A DNA stretch of 64,000 nucleotides from [Bacillus] selenitireducens MLS10 (GTDB lineage: Bacteria > Bacillota > Bacilli > Bacillales > Salisediminibacteriaceae). The notes under the pieces were generated by a model. It saw only the letters and a list, made by a program, of their open reading frames with translations. It had not been told where the DNA came from and ran no database searches. Each line of letters begins with the position of its first letter. The first letter of the stretch is position 1. The position numbers and the translations under genes were made by a program. The stretch covers positions 248,001-312,000 of the forward strand of contig NC_014219.1 in NCBI RefSeq assembly GCF_000093085.1, read 5' to 3'. This document shows positions 1 through 7,584 of the stretch, piece after piece.

Positions 1-2
1 TT

Positions 3-92
3 CTCGTCGGTTTGGCCAGTGGGGGGGTTCTTGCGTGGCTGCCATCGGTGGTGCTGGCGTTTATCATCACTAGGCAAGAAGACTCCATCTGA
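3..92 (+). CDS. C-terminal end of a membrane protein (5' truncated by window edge)
   Basis: An open frame enters from the left edge and stops at TGA 90-92. The visible 29 residues are a hydrophobic Gly/Leu/Val-rich segment followed by a short polar tail (TRQEDSI), which is typical of the last transmembrane helix of a transporter. The family cannot be named from so little. The frame ends right where the TnpB element appears to begin, so the stop could be native or created by the insertion. Confidence 0.4.
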   Translation, partial: LVGLASGGVLAWLPSVVLAFIITRQEDSI

Positions 93-139
93 TTCGCGAT
101 ACGGGCGAAGCCCAGCGATTCAGGTAGAGATGAATTGCC

Positions 140-157
140 ATCAGTCTTACGACTGAT
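140..157 (+). repeat. Left-end subterminal hairpin of the TnpB element
   Basis: A perfect 7-bp inverted repeat, ATCAGTC and GACTGAT, encloses a TTAC loop. IS200/IS605 elements carry such imperfect or perfect palindromes near their ends, where they are recognised as single-stranded DNA by TnpA. A second GC-rich stem-loop (GGGC-GAA-GCCC, 103-113) lies just upstream and may belong either to the element end or to the preceding gene. Confidence 0.5.
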
Positions 158-285
158 AGTTGTTTTGAATGGAAGAACGAGCGTTCGAAAATATATCTAG
201 CTTCTATTTTTGTTAAATAATATAATAAGTGGTATAAAAATAAAAAAATAAAATCAATTCAAAGTCGGCAAAGGAGGTGACACAA

Positions 286-1626
286 ATGGCTAGGAAAAAA
301 CCGGTTAAAGTGTTACGCAAGAAAAAGAAAACAGCCAATGTCCAACGCTTCACCCAAAAACAGAACATTGGTCGCAGCACCCTTAGCGCTAGAGAGTTTC
401 GACTTCTGCAACGCATGTCTCATAGTTCCAAGGCTTTGCGAAATGTAGGCTTATATACGATTAAACAAAAGTATTTAAACGAAAACAAAATGGCAACAAC
501 AAAAGAAATAGACAGCGCAATGAAGGCCGATATGAACTATTGGGGCATTCAATCCAACTCCGTACAAGCGGTTCGAAGAACCTTGCTCAGCGAAGTAAAG
601 AGCTTCTTCGAAGCGTTAAAGAAGTGGAAAGAAAACCCTGAAGGCTTCACAGGTCGTCCGAAATTTCCAAATTATTCTTGTTCCACGGCTAAACGCGTCA
701 TCGAAATCTATCAAGTCCCCAAAGTGGATAAGGATGGATATTGGAACATTCCAATGAACGCTGATTTCAGGAAACGTTTTGGCCCCTTGAAGTTGCGAAT
801 GCCGAAGAATTTGATGGATAAAAAGATTTCTTACATTGAAATCGTACCAAAGCAAAACGGTCGGTTCTTTGAGGCTCATTATGTATATGAAGTTCCAGTG
901 TCTCAAATGAAGAAACAAAAAACGACAACAAAAGCTTTGAGTTGCGATTTAGGTGTAGATTATCTTCTCAGTTGTGCAACAAATCAAGGAGACACCTTTT
1001 TGGTTAACGGAAAGAGGTTAAAATCCATCAACCAGTACTTTAATAAAGAGATAAGTCGATTAAAACAAAAAAACATCGAAAACGGCTTGTCGAAACGTAT
1101 CGTGACGAATCAAATGGCTTCTCTGTGGTGTAAGCGAAATCTCCAAATTGATGGCTACCTTTCACAAACCGTAGGTTTGTTGTTCAAACAGATAAAACAA
1201 CTGAATATCGATACTGTGGTAATCGGTTATAATGCCGGTTGGAAGCAAGAATCGCATCTAGGGAAGAAAAACAATCAAGAGTTCGTACAAATTCCTTTCC
1301 GCAGATTGATTTCGGCTATCGAGAATAAGTGTCTCAAGGAAGGCATCCGTTTCGTTAAGCAAGAAGAGAGTTACACGTCTAAATCCAGTTTTCTGGATAA
1401 TGACGATATTCCGGTTTGGATAAAAGGCGACGACACAAGATATTCCTTTAGCGGGAAACGCCTATATCGGGGATTCTATCGCTCTGAAAACGGACAATGT
1501 ATCCACGCCGACATTAATGCAGCATTAAATATCCTTCGGAAATCTCAAGTAGTCGAATGGGATGAAAAAACACAAATAAAAACGCCTATGATAATGGACG
1601 TTCAAAAACGTAAAGCTGTTGCTTAG
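286..1626 (+). CDS. tnpB: TnpB RNA-guided endonuclease (IS200/IS605 OrfB), rearranged RuvC site
   Basis: This is a 446-residue TnpB-family protein: a basic N-terminus, a helical wedge/REC-like region, and a C-terminal RuvC nuclease. TnpB uses an RNA transcribed from the element's 3' end to cut DNA next to a target-adjacent motif. RuvC landmarks are D221 in CDLGVD and D409 in HADINAALNI. At the usual second position (the Glu of an EDL-type motif) this protein has G314 in VVIGYNAGWKQ; E360/E361 in the motif EESYTSK are candidates for a relocated acidic ligand. The CxxC pairs of the canonical zinc finger are absent. The start is ATG 286 because AAGGAGGTGA (271-280) is ideally spaced; the upstream in-frame GTG at 277 lies inside that ribosome binding site. 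Confidence 0.9.
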   Translation: MARKKPVKVLRKKKKTANVQRFTQKQNIGRSTLSAREFRLLQRMSHSSKALRNVGLYTIKQKYLNENKMATTKEIDSAMKADMNYWGIQSNSVQAVRRTLLSEVKSFFEALKKWKENPEGFTGRPKFPNYSCSTAKRVIEIYQVPKVDKDGYWNIPMNADFRKRFGPLKLRMPKNLMDKKISYIEIVPKQNGRFFEAHYVYEVPVSQMKKQKTTTKALSCDLGVDYLLSCATNQGDTFLVNGKRLKSINQYFNKEISRLKQKNIENGLSKRIVTNQMASLWCKRNLQIDGYLSQTVGLLFKQIKQLNIDTVVIGYNAGWKQESHLGKKNNQEFVQIPFRRLISAIENKCLKEGIRFVKQEESYTSKSSFLDNDDIPVWIKGDDTRYSFSGKRLYRGFYRSENGQCIHADINAALNILRKSQVVEWDEKTQIKTPMIMDVQKRKAVA

Positions 1627-1905
1627 CGCATAGCCTAGTGGGTGCGTCAATCATCCATGTGTACTCAACTTTTGTTGGGGCTTGTAGCACACGCCAGTTA
1701 TATGCTGAGTGGTGGTTTCTTCCGTAAGGAAGAACTGCTCTTCTTCGGAAGGGTGGTGCAAGTGGGAAAACGATAGTTCGTCGCCATTACCAACCAAAAA
1801 CAGTGATTTGAGAAGAACCGTGCAGAGCGTCAACCTATGCAAGAAAAGACCTGCATGACTAACTCAAGCCCCCACTGAAACGATTTACCTCAGTGGGGGT
1901 CCATT
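1627..1905 (+). ncRNA. Probable omega RNA (reRNA) / right-end region of the TnpB element
   Basis: This 280-bp non-coding stretch lies directly 3' of tnpB on the same strand, where guide RNAs of TnpB systems are encoded. It contains several stem-loops, for example CTTCC-GTAA-GGAAG around 1720-1735, and ends in a perfect 10-bp hairpin (arms 1869-1878 and 1890-1899, 11-nt loop). In known systems the scaffold runs to the right end of the element and the guide is the flanking sequence beyond it, here starting around 1906-1910. The boundaries are inferred. The short ORFs overlapping it look like shadows. Confidence 0.5.
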
Positions 1906-1906
1906 G

Positions 1907-2008
1907 ACCTATAATAAGCTTTACATTCAGGATCTGATCCGTGACGGCTTTCAGCCCGCGGATGACACATCGAGGGATATTTTGCGATCAAAAGGGATTA
2001 TCGGCTGA
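1907..2008 (+). pseudogene. 3' remnant of a host gene interrupted by the TnpB element
   Basis: Immediately after the right end, 33 codons stay open to TGA 2006-2008. They encode a plausible soluble C-terminus (YIQDLIRDGFQPADD then a basic-hydrophobic tail) with the codon use of the host rather than of the element. It has no start codon or ribosome binding site. It could be the tail of the gene whose upstream part ends near position 92, or of a different gene lost on insertion. The product is unrecognised. Confidence 0.3.
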
Positions 2009-2059
2009 CGGCATAAGGGTTGAAAGATACGAAAACAATCGAAAAGGAGATGGGGAACG

Positions 2060-2779
2060 ATGATGAAGGACTGTGGATTCGGGTTCAAACAGAAGGGGCT
2101 TGCAGGTTTGATCGTGGCATTCATGATGGCGCTCATCATGACAGGCTGCGTCAATGAGGCATCAGAGGCGACGGACGGTGATGTGAATGATGCGGTCAAC
2201 GAAGAGGAGAATGCTGCGGAGGAAACGGTCGGGGAGGAACCATCTGAAAATGAAACGGCGCAGGAAGAGGAAGCGCCAGCGGAGGATGACGGAACCGAAG
2301 AGGAAGAAGCGGATCCGGACGTTCCGAGGGAGTATCTCTCTGCACTGAACAAGGCCAATGACTACCTGGCCTTCTCGGCAATGTCGGAGAGCGGTCTCTA
2401 CAATCAGCTGACAAGTGAATACGGTGAACAGTTCTCAGCGGAAGCGGCGGACTATGCGATGGCCAACATCGACGTGGACTGGAACGAACAGGCGCTGAAA
2501 TCCGCAGAGAGCTACAACAGCTATTCCCCGTTCTCAAAGAAAGGCCTCTTCGATCAGCTGACGAGCGAATACGGGGAAGGCTTCACCGACGAACAGGCCC
2601 AGTACGCCATTGACAACGTCGACATCGATTACAAAGAGAATGCCCTTCGTTCGGCGGAAAGCTATCAGGACCTCATGGACATGTCCCCGAGTGCGATCCA
2701 TGACCAGCTGACGAGTGAGTATGGGGAAGGCTATACGCAGGAAGAGGCCGACTATGCCCTTCAAAACTTGAGTAACTGA
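2060..2779 (+). CDS. Ltp-family repeat lipoprotein (host cell surface-exposed lipoprotein)
   Basis: A 239-residue lipoprotein. It has a signal peptide with lipobox IMTGC (Cys about 31), a highly acidic Glu/Asp-rich linker to about residue 90, then three tandem repeats of about 45 residues built on ALxxAxxY...QLTSEYGExF..E.A.YA..N. These match the Ltp-like domain first known from phage superinfection-exclusion lipoproteins of lactic acid bacteria and also common on Firmicutes chromosomes. Anchored outside the membrane, it could bind phage components or have a general surface role. The ATG at 2060 follows AAGGAGATGGGG. No phage genes are nearby, so this looks like a chromosomal family member. 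A terminator follows. Confidence 0.85.
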   Translation: MMKDCGFGFKQKGLAGLIVAFMMALIMTGCVNEASEATDGDVNDAVNEEENAAEETVGEEPSENETAQEEEAPAEDDGTEEEEADPDVPREYLSALNKANDYLAFSAMSESGLYNQLTSEYGEQFSAEAADYAMANIDVDWNEQALKSAESYNSYSPFSKKGLFDQLTSEYGEGFTDEQAQYAIDNVDIDYKENALRSAESYQDLMDMSPSAIHDQLTSEYGEGYTQEEADYALQNLSN

Positions 2780-2811
2780 CGGTGCCCGGAAGGGAGTGAA
2801 AAGAGACTGTC

Positions 2812-2850
2812 AAACCGCTAAGGACCCTTTAACCGGGTGTTTAGCGGTTT
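2812..2850 (+). terminator. Rho-independent terminator after the Ltp lipoprotein gene
   Basis: A perfect 10-bp stem (AAACCGCTAA / TTAGCGGTTT) with an inner ACCC/GGGT helix. The T tract is short (TTTTC). Confidence 0.7.
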
Positions 2851-2960
2851 TCGCTATGCTGTCTCTTGGTTAGGACAGATGATCTGATTGGTGGTTTGCC
2901 GGGGAGGTGGTGTAAGATGAAAGGAGCAACTGATCCCGAAGAAAGCAGGAGGCTTCTGTC

Positions 2961-3809
2961 ATGAGCGAAACCAATGAATCCTTATTCCGCCCTTACATGA
3001 AACGCCTGGCCGGCACATATACCCTCTCATTCGGTGAATCGGTCCTAGAACTGATGTATCCGTTCGCCATCGGCCTGGCCATCAACGGGCTGTTGGACGG
3101 GCAGGGTGTCGTGAGTCTCGTTCCCCTGATTGCCATTTGGCTCTCCCAGACGGTGTTCAGTGCCGTGTATGAAATGACGTCGGCACGGGTCGTGGCCCGG
3201 ATGTATCGGGAGCTCGCAGATCAACTGATCATAAAGCCGGAGGGAACGAAGCAGGATGACAGCCAGGTGACAGCCCGGGTAGAGATGGTGAACGAAGTGA
3301 GTGAGTCGTTCACCGATGTGGTGCCCGGGCTCATCAACGGTGTTGTCGGCATCGTCGTCTCGGCAGTGATGCTGTTTGTGTATGATCTGTACGCAGGCCT
3401 GGTTGCTTTAGGTCTGATCGGAATCAATGCGCTGATTCAGTGGCGGTTCGGCATCCGGGCGATGGACCTCAGTGAGAAAATCAATACAAGAAGAGAAGGC
3501 CAGGTCAATATCATCAAGGCGAGAAAGCCGGCGAGTGTGAGGAAACACTTCAAATCCCTGACGAAACTCAATGTGCGGTTCAGTGATACGGAAGCCGGCA
3601 CATGGGCCGTGGCAGACGTGGTCTCTCTCGGGGCGCTCGCAGCGATCCTGATGATCATCGCCGGCACCGGCGCGTTTGATGCGGGCACGATTTTTGCGAT
3701 GGTGACGTATTTGATGACGTTGACGGATTCCCTTGAAGAAGGACCGATCTTAATCGAAGAAGGGGCGCATTTTCTCGATGTGTCGTCACGGTTGAATGAG
3801 AAAGTGTGA
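2961..3809 (+). CDS. ABC transporter six-TM-domain protein without ATPase domain
   Basis: A 282-residue membrane protein with about six hydrophobic segments (roughly residues 35-50, 65-80, 125-165, 215-240, 245-260). It resembles the ABC_membrane_3 family, which comprises exporter-type transmembrane domains encoded without a nucleotide-binding domain. No ATPase gene is adjacent, so it would need a partner in trans or serve another role. The motif RARxYRELAxxLI-like after TM2 (ARMYRELADQL) fits the coupling region of type IV exporters. AGGAGG lies 8 nt before ATG 2961. Its substrate is unknown. It lies downstream of the Ltp lipoprotein but behind a terminator, so it is probably a separate unit. 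Confidence 0.75.
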   Translation: MSETNESLFRPYMKRLAGTYTLSFGESVLELMYPFAIGLAINGLLDGQGVVSLVPLIAIWLSQTVFSAVYEMTSARVVARMYRELADQLIIKPEGTKQDDSQVTARVEMVNEVSESFTDVVPGLINGVVGIVVSAVMLFVYDLYAGLVALGLIGINALIQWRFGIRAMDLSEKINTRREGQVNIIKARKPASVRKHFKSLTKLNVRFSDTEAGTWAVADVVSLGALAAILMIIAGTGAFDAGTIFAMVTYLMTLTDSLEEGPILIEEGAHFLDVSSRLNEKV

Positions 3810-3819
3810 AGGGGGCGCT

Positions 3820-3975
3820 TTGAAGGATGATCCGGTTCAGTCCCCGATGTTTTTCCGGCCGAGCCGCAGGGAACGGGAATTATATGTGGAACACTCCCTG
3901 GACGGAGTGATCTTCAGGCAGGCCTCTGGAAGGCTCATGAGTGACCGCTGGATCAAACGATTCTGCTCGCGGTGA
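3820..3975 (+). CDS. Small Arg-rich ORF of unknown function (low confidence)
   Basis: A 51-codon frame starts at TTG 3820 behind AAGGGGG, 10 bp after the preceding stop, and ends at TGA 3973. The peptide is basic (RRERELY, DRWIKRFCSR) and uses host-like codons. It could be a small protein co-transcribed with the ABC membrane gene or the remnant of a lost gene. It was not recognised as any family. Confidence 0.25.
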   Translation: MKDDPVQSPMFFRPSRRERELYVEHSLDGVIFRQASGRLMSDRWIKRFCSR

Positions 3976-4044
3976 AACCCGGTCCGCCCTTTTTTCGTCA
4001 TACACGGTAAGGATCATCATACCGGATTTACAGGAGGGTTCGAT

Positions 4045-4467
4045 TTGAAAATGTTGAGTCTCTCACCGGCTGTGTTCATTCCCGGTGCCACGTTTAATCA
4101 GTTCAGTGCCATGCCGTGGTTCATTCAGCTCGTGTTCCTGATTGTCATCGGTGTCCTGGTCTTCCGTGCCGTCCGTTGGCTTGCGGAGTGGCTGTCGAAC
4201 AACCGGCAGCCTGTGGAGACGACGATTGCGAAGGTCGTCTCGAAGCGGGAGCACCAGACCAGGCAGTCGAGAGGAGCCGGCAATCAGGGCATTGGATTAT
4301 CCAGGACGAGAACGCGTTATTTTGTCACCTTTGAGATGGAGACAGGCGAGCGGACGGAGTTCAAGGTGAGCGGCAATGAATACGGCATGCTCACAGAAGG
4401 GGACTCCGGTCAGCTGACACATCAGGGCACCCGCTATCACGGGTTCCAGCGTGCGGGCACGACGTGA
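4045..4467 (+). CDS. DUF2500 domain-containing membrane protein
   Basis: A 140-residue protein with one N-terminal transmembrane helix (about residues 25-48) and a cytoplasmic-type beta-rich domain. Its pattern, ETTxAKVVSKR...TRYFVTFEMETGERxEFKVSGxEYGxLxEGDxGxLxxQGTRYxGF, is the DUF2500 signature. The function of the family is unknown. TTG 4045 is chosen as start because AGGAGGG (4033-4039) is well spaced to it; ATG 4051 is the alternative. It is a monocistronic unit bounded by a terminator at 4471. Confidence 0.85.
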   Translation: MKMLSLSPAVFIPGATFNQFSAMPWFIQLVFLIVIGVLVFRAVRWLAEWLSNNRQPVETTIAKVVSKREHQTRQSRGAGNQGIGLSRTRTRYFVTFEMETGERTEFKVSGNEYGMLTEGDSGQLTHQGTRYHGFQRAGTT

Positions 4468-4470
4468 CGG

Positions 4471-4500
4471 AACAGGCTGCTTCGGCGGCCTGTTTCTGTT
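4471..4500 (+). terminator. Terminator of the DUF2500 gene
   Basis: AACAGGC / GCCTGTT stem capped by a TTCG tetraloop region, followed by TTTCTGTTTT. Confidence 0.7.
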
Positions 4501-4698
4501 TTCGGGCGTCATATTGCCTGCAACTTCAGCCGCCTCTGTTGTATAAGGTGCACAAAAATGCGCAGAGCCTTCTGATACGCATAGGATCAGGGGGCAGAGC
4601 GTGCTATACTGAGGCTATGTAAACGATTCCGCGGAGACGTGCTGTTCAATGCGAAACCGGTTTCGTTAATCGATTGTACAGGGGAGGAGAACCGTTTC

Positions 4699-5574
4699 AT
4701 GCACTTGGAGAATGAACGATTAAAGATAGAGGTGCAGCCACCGGGTACCTTTTACAGCGGAGCCCGCTTTGACTGGACCGGCCTGATCAGTCAGGTGACC
4801 CTGGACGGGACTGTTCAGTACTGCGTACCGGAACGATTGGAAGAAGGCGAAGGAACCGGTGGACACGGTTTCTGTAATGAATTCGGACTCGATCAGCCGG
4901 TGGGCTATGAAGAAACCGCACCGGGGCAACGGTTTCCGAAGATCGGCACGGGTCTGTTGAAAAAAGAAGCGGATACGGCCTATGATATCTTCCATCCGTA
5001 TGAGGTGGTGCCTGCGTCGATGAAGGTGATTAAAGAAGACGATGCGGTTATCTTTGAAGTGAGTCAGGAGAGCCCCGGTGGCTATGCCTATCACCTGACG
5101 AAAACGGTGCGGCTTGAAGGGACCCGTCTCATTCAGGCCTATACGCTTCTTAATACCGGGCAAAAACCGCTCCAAACCAATGAATATTCCCATAACTTTA
5201 TCGGGATGAACGATACGCTTTATAACGGCAGCTATGAATTGACCATTCCGGGGCTTGAGTCCCTCGACGTAGTTGTTGGCGAACTCTCGCAGCAAGGTGA
5301 GACGGTCACCTGGCCCGTCACGCCGACGGACGATGTGTATGCAGGGCTCACCTTGGGTACCGGCGTCAGGGATCGGACGTACCACTGGGATCTCTATCAC
5401 AGGGGACTGAAGGCAGGCGTTCGGGACCTCTCACCGTTCACACCGTCAAAGATGGCACTCTGGGGCCGGGCGCATGTCGCCTGTCCGGAAGTGTTTATCG
5501 ATCTGAGGATTGAACCTGGGGAGCGTGCGTCCTGGGAGCGGGTGTATGAGTTTTACCGCGAAGAGGCGGAGTAA
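4699..5574 (+). CDS. Aldose 1-epimerase / galactose-mutarotase-like protein
   Basis: A 291-residue beta-sandwich protein of the galactose mutarotase-like superfamily. GTGGHGFCNEFG near residue 55 and TNEYSHNFIGMND near residue 165 supply conserved His/Asn/Glu positions of the epimerase fold. There is no signal peptide, so it should act on cytosolic sugars, interconverting anomers or serving as a related sugar-binding enzyme. Substrate specificity cannot be read from the sequence. The start at ATG 4699 follows GGGGAGGA (4681-4688); a longer frame from 4639 lacks a ribosome binding site. It is a monocistronic gene with no sugar genes beside it. Confidence 0.7.
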   Translation: MHLENERLKIEVQPPGTFYSGARFDWTGLISQVTLDGTVQYCVPERLEEGEGTGGHGFCNEFGLDQPVGYEETAPGQRFPKIGTGLLKKEADTAYDIFHPYEVVPASMKVIKEDDAVIFEVSQESPGGYAYHLTKTVRLEGTRLIQAYTLLNTGQKPLQTNEYSHNFIGMNDTLYNGSYELTIPGLESLDVVVGELSQQGETVTWPVTPTDDVYAGLTLGTGVRDRTYHWDLYHRGLKAGVRDLSPFTPSKMALWGRAHVACPEVFIDLRIEPGERASWERVYEFYREEAE

Positions 5575-5618
5575 CAGGAAGACATAGTATTGATCATGCC
5601 GGAACGGACCGGCTGAGG

Positions 5619-5650
5619 GTGCGCATCCATAACGGGTGCGTGCTTTTTTT
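5619..5650 (+). terminator. Terminator of the aldose-epimerase-like gene
   Basis: A ten-pair stem between 5619-5628 and 5634-5643 with an ATAAC loop, followed by seven T. Confidence 0.75.
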
Positions 5651-5728
5651 AGTAGGCTCCGGCCCTGTTCATCTTCTGTTCACGTTCACCCTGTATGATC
5701 GGTGTATCAACGAAATGGAGGAATGGTT

Positions 5729-6757
5729 ATGGGTTTGGCATTCAAGGAAATCAAGCGGAGTAAAATGAAATTCACGATTCTCGGGTCGATCATCTTTCTG
5801 ATCAGTTTTTTGACGTTTATCATCTCCGGGCTCGCAAACGGGCTCGCGTACGACAACGTCTCACTGATCAAGGATCTGCCGGACGGGACGTACTATATGA
5901 CCGAGGAGGCGGACGGGAACGCGGCGATGTCGGAAATCGGCGAGGACCTCGAGGCGTCGGTCCTCGCTGATCATGACGGGGCATTTACGATGGCGACGCA
6001 GAACGGGGCACTTCGGGATGAGGATGACGTGCGGCATAATGTGGTCTTTGCGAGTTCGTCGGATGAGGAGCGGTTCGGGGCATTGGAAGAAGGCGACGTG
6101 CTTCTCGATGAATCGATGAAGGAAGACGTGCAGGCCGGGGACAGCCTGACGGTCGATCAGCTCGATCTGACGCTCACAGTGGCCGGATTTCTCGATGAGA
6201 CGAAGTATAATCACGCAGCTGTGGCGTGGGTGAAGCGGGCGGACTACGAGACGATCACGCGGTCAGAGGCGATGCAGTTCCTCTTGATTCCCGGGGACGA
6301 TGCGCCAACGATCAGCGGTCTCGATCGGTTCACGGCAGATGAGTTTCTGAATGCGATTCCGAGCTACAGTGCCGAACAGCTGTCATTGACGATGATCGTC
6401 TGGTTTCTCGTTGCCATCAGCGGTCTGTTGTTTGCGATTTTCTTCTATATGATGAACGTGCAGAAGATCGGTCTGTACGGGATCTTAAAGGCAATTGGCG
6501 TGAAGACGTCGACACTCTTTGGCATGATGTGGCTTCAGATGCTGATCATCACACTGCTTTCGCTTACTGCGGCTGCGTTACTCAGCCAGCTGTTTCAGTT
6601 TGCCGTGGAGGGGCTTCCGTTTCTGTTAGCGGTGGATCAGATCCTTGAACTGTCGGTGATCTTTCTTGTCATCGGTTTTCTCGGGGCAACAGCATCAGGC
6701 ATACAGATCAGGTACATTCAACCGCTTCAGGCGATTCAACAAGGAGAGATGGCATAA
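5729..6757 (+). CDS. FtsX-family ABC exporter permease, HrtB-like
   Basis: A 342-residue permease with the MacB/FtsX layout: an N-terminal TM (about 15-38), an extracytoplasmic domain (to about 225), then three C-terminal TMs (about 230-250, 275-300, 310-330). The N-terminus GLAFKEIKRSKMKF...ISGLANGLAYDN closely follows the HrtB haem-efflux permeases of Gram-positive bacteria, in which HrtBA protects against haem toxicity. ATG 5729 is used because GGAGG (5717-5721) is 7 nt upstream; ATG 5723 is too close. The stop overlaps the ATPase start (TAATG), so the pair is translationally coupled. No HssRS-type sensor pair is adjacent, so haem as substrate is an inference. Confidence 0.8.
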   Translation: MGLAFKEIKRSKMKFTILGSIIFLISFLTFIISGLANGLAYDNVSLIKDLPDGTYYMTEEADGNAAMSEIGEDLEASVLADHDGAFTMATQNGALRDEDDVRHNVVFASSSDEERFGALEEGDVLLDESMKEDVQAGDSLTVDQLDLTLTVAGFLDETKYNHAAVAWVKRADYETITRSEAMQFLLIPGDDAPTISGLDRFTADEFLNAIPSYSAEQLSLTMIVWFLVAISGLLFAIFFYMMNVQKIGLYGILKAIGVKTSTLFGMMWLQMLIITLLSLTAAALLSQLFQFAVEGLPFLLAVDQILELSVIFLVIGFLGATASGIQIRYIQPLQAIQQGEMA

Positions 6758-7428
6758 TGGCTATGTTTACGATGGAAGGCATCACAAAAGAGATTCAGAA
6801 CGGCGAGGTGCAGGAGTCGTTGTTAAAAGGTGTTTCATTGACACTCAAAGAGGGGGAGGTGACGGCCCTCACCGGTGCGTCCGGCTCCGGAAAGAGCACG
6901 CTTCTGACGATTGCGGCCGGGCTTCAGCCGGCTTCAGAAGGAACGATCCACTTCAACGGTGAGCGGGTCTCAACGATGAGTCAGGAAGAGCTCCGCGCAC
7001 TGAGGGCCTCATCTTTCGGCTTCGTCTTTCAATCGGCGCATCTGGTGCCGTTTCTGAACGTGGCAGATCAGCTTGCGCTCATGCTGAAGGTGTCAGGTAC
7101 GAAGATGAAGCGGATTGAGCGGGACGACCGGGTGGAGGAGCTGCTTAAGGCCGTTGGCATGACGCACCGGAAAAAGGCCTATCCGGCGTCACTTTCCGGC
7201 GGGGAGAAGCAGCGGGTCGCCATTGCCCGGGCAGTCATTCACCAGCCGAAAGTGCTCTTCGCCGATGAACCGACGGCGAGTCTTGATTCGGTGAAATCAA
7301 ATGAGGTCATGACGCTGATCCGAAATCTGACGAAAGACGGGCAGATTACGACGTTGATGGTGACTCACGATCAGGAAATGCTGTCGTATGCAGACCGGAT
7401 CGTGACGATGAAAGACGGCATAATATAA
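6757..7428 (+). CDS. ABC exporter ATP-binding protein, HrtA/MacB-type
   Basis: A 223-residue ATPase with Walker A GASGSGKST (about residues 43-51), Q-loop FVFQSAHL, signature LSGGEKQR, Walker B VLFADEPTASLD and H-loop TLMVTHD. It is of the LolD/MacB/HrtA class that pairs with FtsX-type permeases through mechanotransmission. It starts one base inside the stop of the permease gene and is followed by a strong terminator, so the two genes form a complete two-gene exporter unit. Confidence 0.9.
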   Translation: MAMFTMEGITKEIQNGEVQESLLKGVSLTLKEGEVTALTGASGSGKSTLLTIAAGLQPASEGTIHFNGERVSTMSQEELRALRASSFGFVFQSAHLVPFLNVADQLALMLKVSGTKMKRIERDDRVEELLKAVGMTHRKKAYPASLSGGEKQRVAIARAVIHQPKVLFADEPTASLDSVKSNEVMTLIRNLTKDGQITTLMVTHDQEMLSYADRIVTMKDGII

Positions 7429-7430
7429 CG

Positions 7431-7475
7431 AGACCCGCATACCCCGGGGAAACTTGGGGCATGCGGGTCTTTTAT
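7431..7475 (+). terminator. Terminator of the HrtBA-like operon
   Basis: AGACCCGCAT / ATGCGGGTCT stem (7431-7440, 7461-7470) extended by CCCC/GGGG, then TTTATT. Confidence 0.85.
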
Positions 7476-7505
7476 TGTCTGAGAGAGGCCCCGGTCGAAA
7501 ATTGA

Positions 7506-7534
7506 TTGACAGCGCTATCATCCTGTGCTATTCT
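7506..7534 (+). promoter_or_regulatory. Sigma-A-type promoter of the gltS-like operon
   Basis: A consensus -35 TTGACA (7506-7511), exactly 17 bp of spacer, and -10 TATTCT (7529-7534), with the start codon about 50 bp downstream. Confidence 0.7.
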
Positions 7535-7540
7535 TCCACT

Positions 7541-7568
7541 AATTAAAGACAATTAAAAGACATTGTCT
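7541..7568 (+). promoter_or_regulatory. Candidate operator: repeat and inverted repeat at the gltS-like transcription start
   Basis: AATTAAAGACA and AATTAAAAGACA are direct repeats (7541-7551, 7551-7562). AGACAAT (7547-7553) and ATTGTCT (7562-7568) form an inverted repeat with an 8-nt centre. Lying at the expected transcription start of a strong promoter, this is where a repressor would act. The regulator gene at 10515 is the obvious candidate ligand, by inference only. Confidence 0.4.
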
Positions 7569-7584
7569 CAAAAGGGGTGGTTGT

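Larger units (their letters stand above)
93..1906 (+). mobile_element. TnpB-only IS200/IS605-family element (no TnpA)
   Basis: The element consists of a left-end subterminal hairpin (140-157), an A+T-rich leader, tnpB (286-1626), a structured 3' region and a right-end 10-bp hairpin (1869-1899). No Y1 tyrosine transposase is encoded on either strand here, so it would depend on TnpA in trans or be immobile. The exact ends are inferred: the left end lies between the upstream stop codon and the left hairpin, and the right end lies just after the CCATTGAC motif at 1901-1908. Its base composition (A/T-rich, AAA/AAT codons) differs clearly from the G+C-richer neighbours, which supports recent acquisition. 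Confidence 0.65.

Noticed and set aside
213-416. 67-codon minus-strand frame over the start of tnpB
   Set aside because: It is antisense to tnpB and its leader; its Phe/Leu/Tyr-rich sequence follows from the complementary A-rich DNA.
1651-1842. 63-codon minus-strand frame in the TnpB guide-RNA region
   Set aside because: It overlaps the structured 3' region of the element, has no ribosome binding site and no protein-like pattern.
2060-2779. Prophage remnant based on the Ltp lipoprotein
   Set aside because: No integrase, portal, capsid, lysis or other phage gene occurs nearby.
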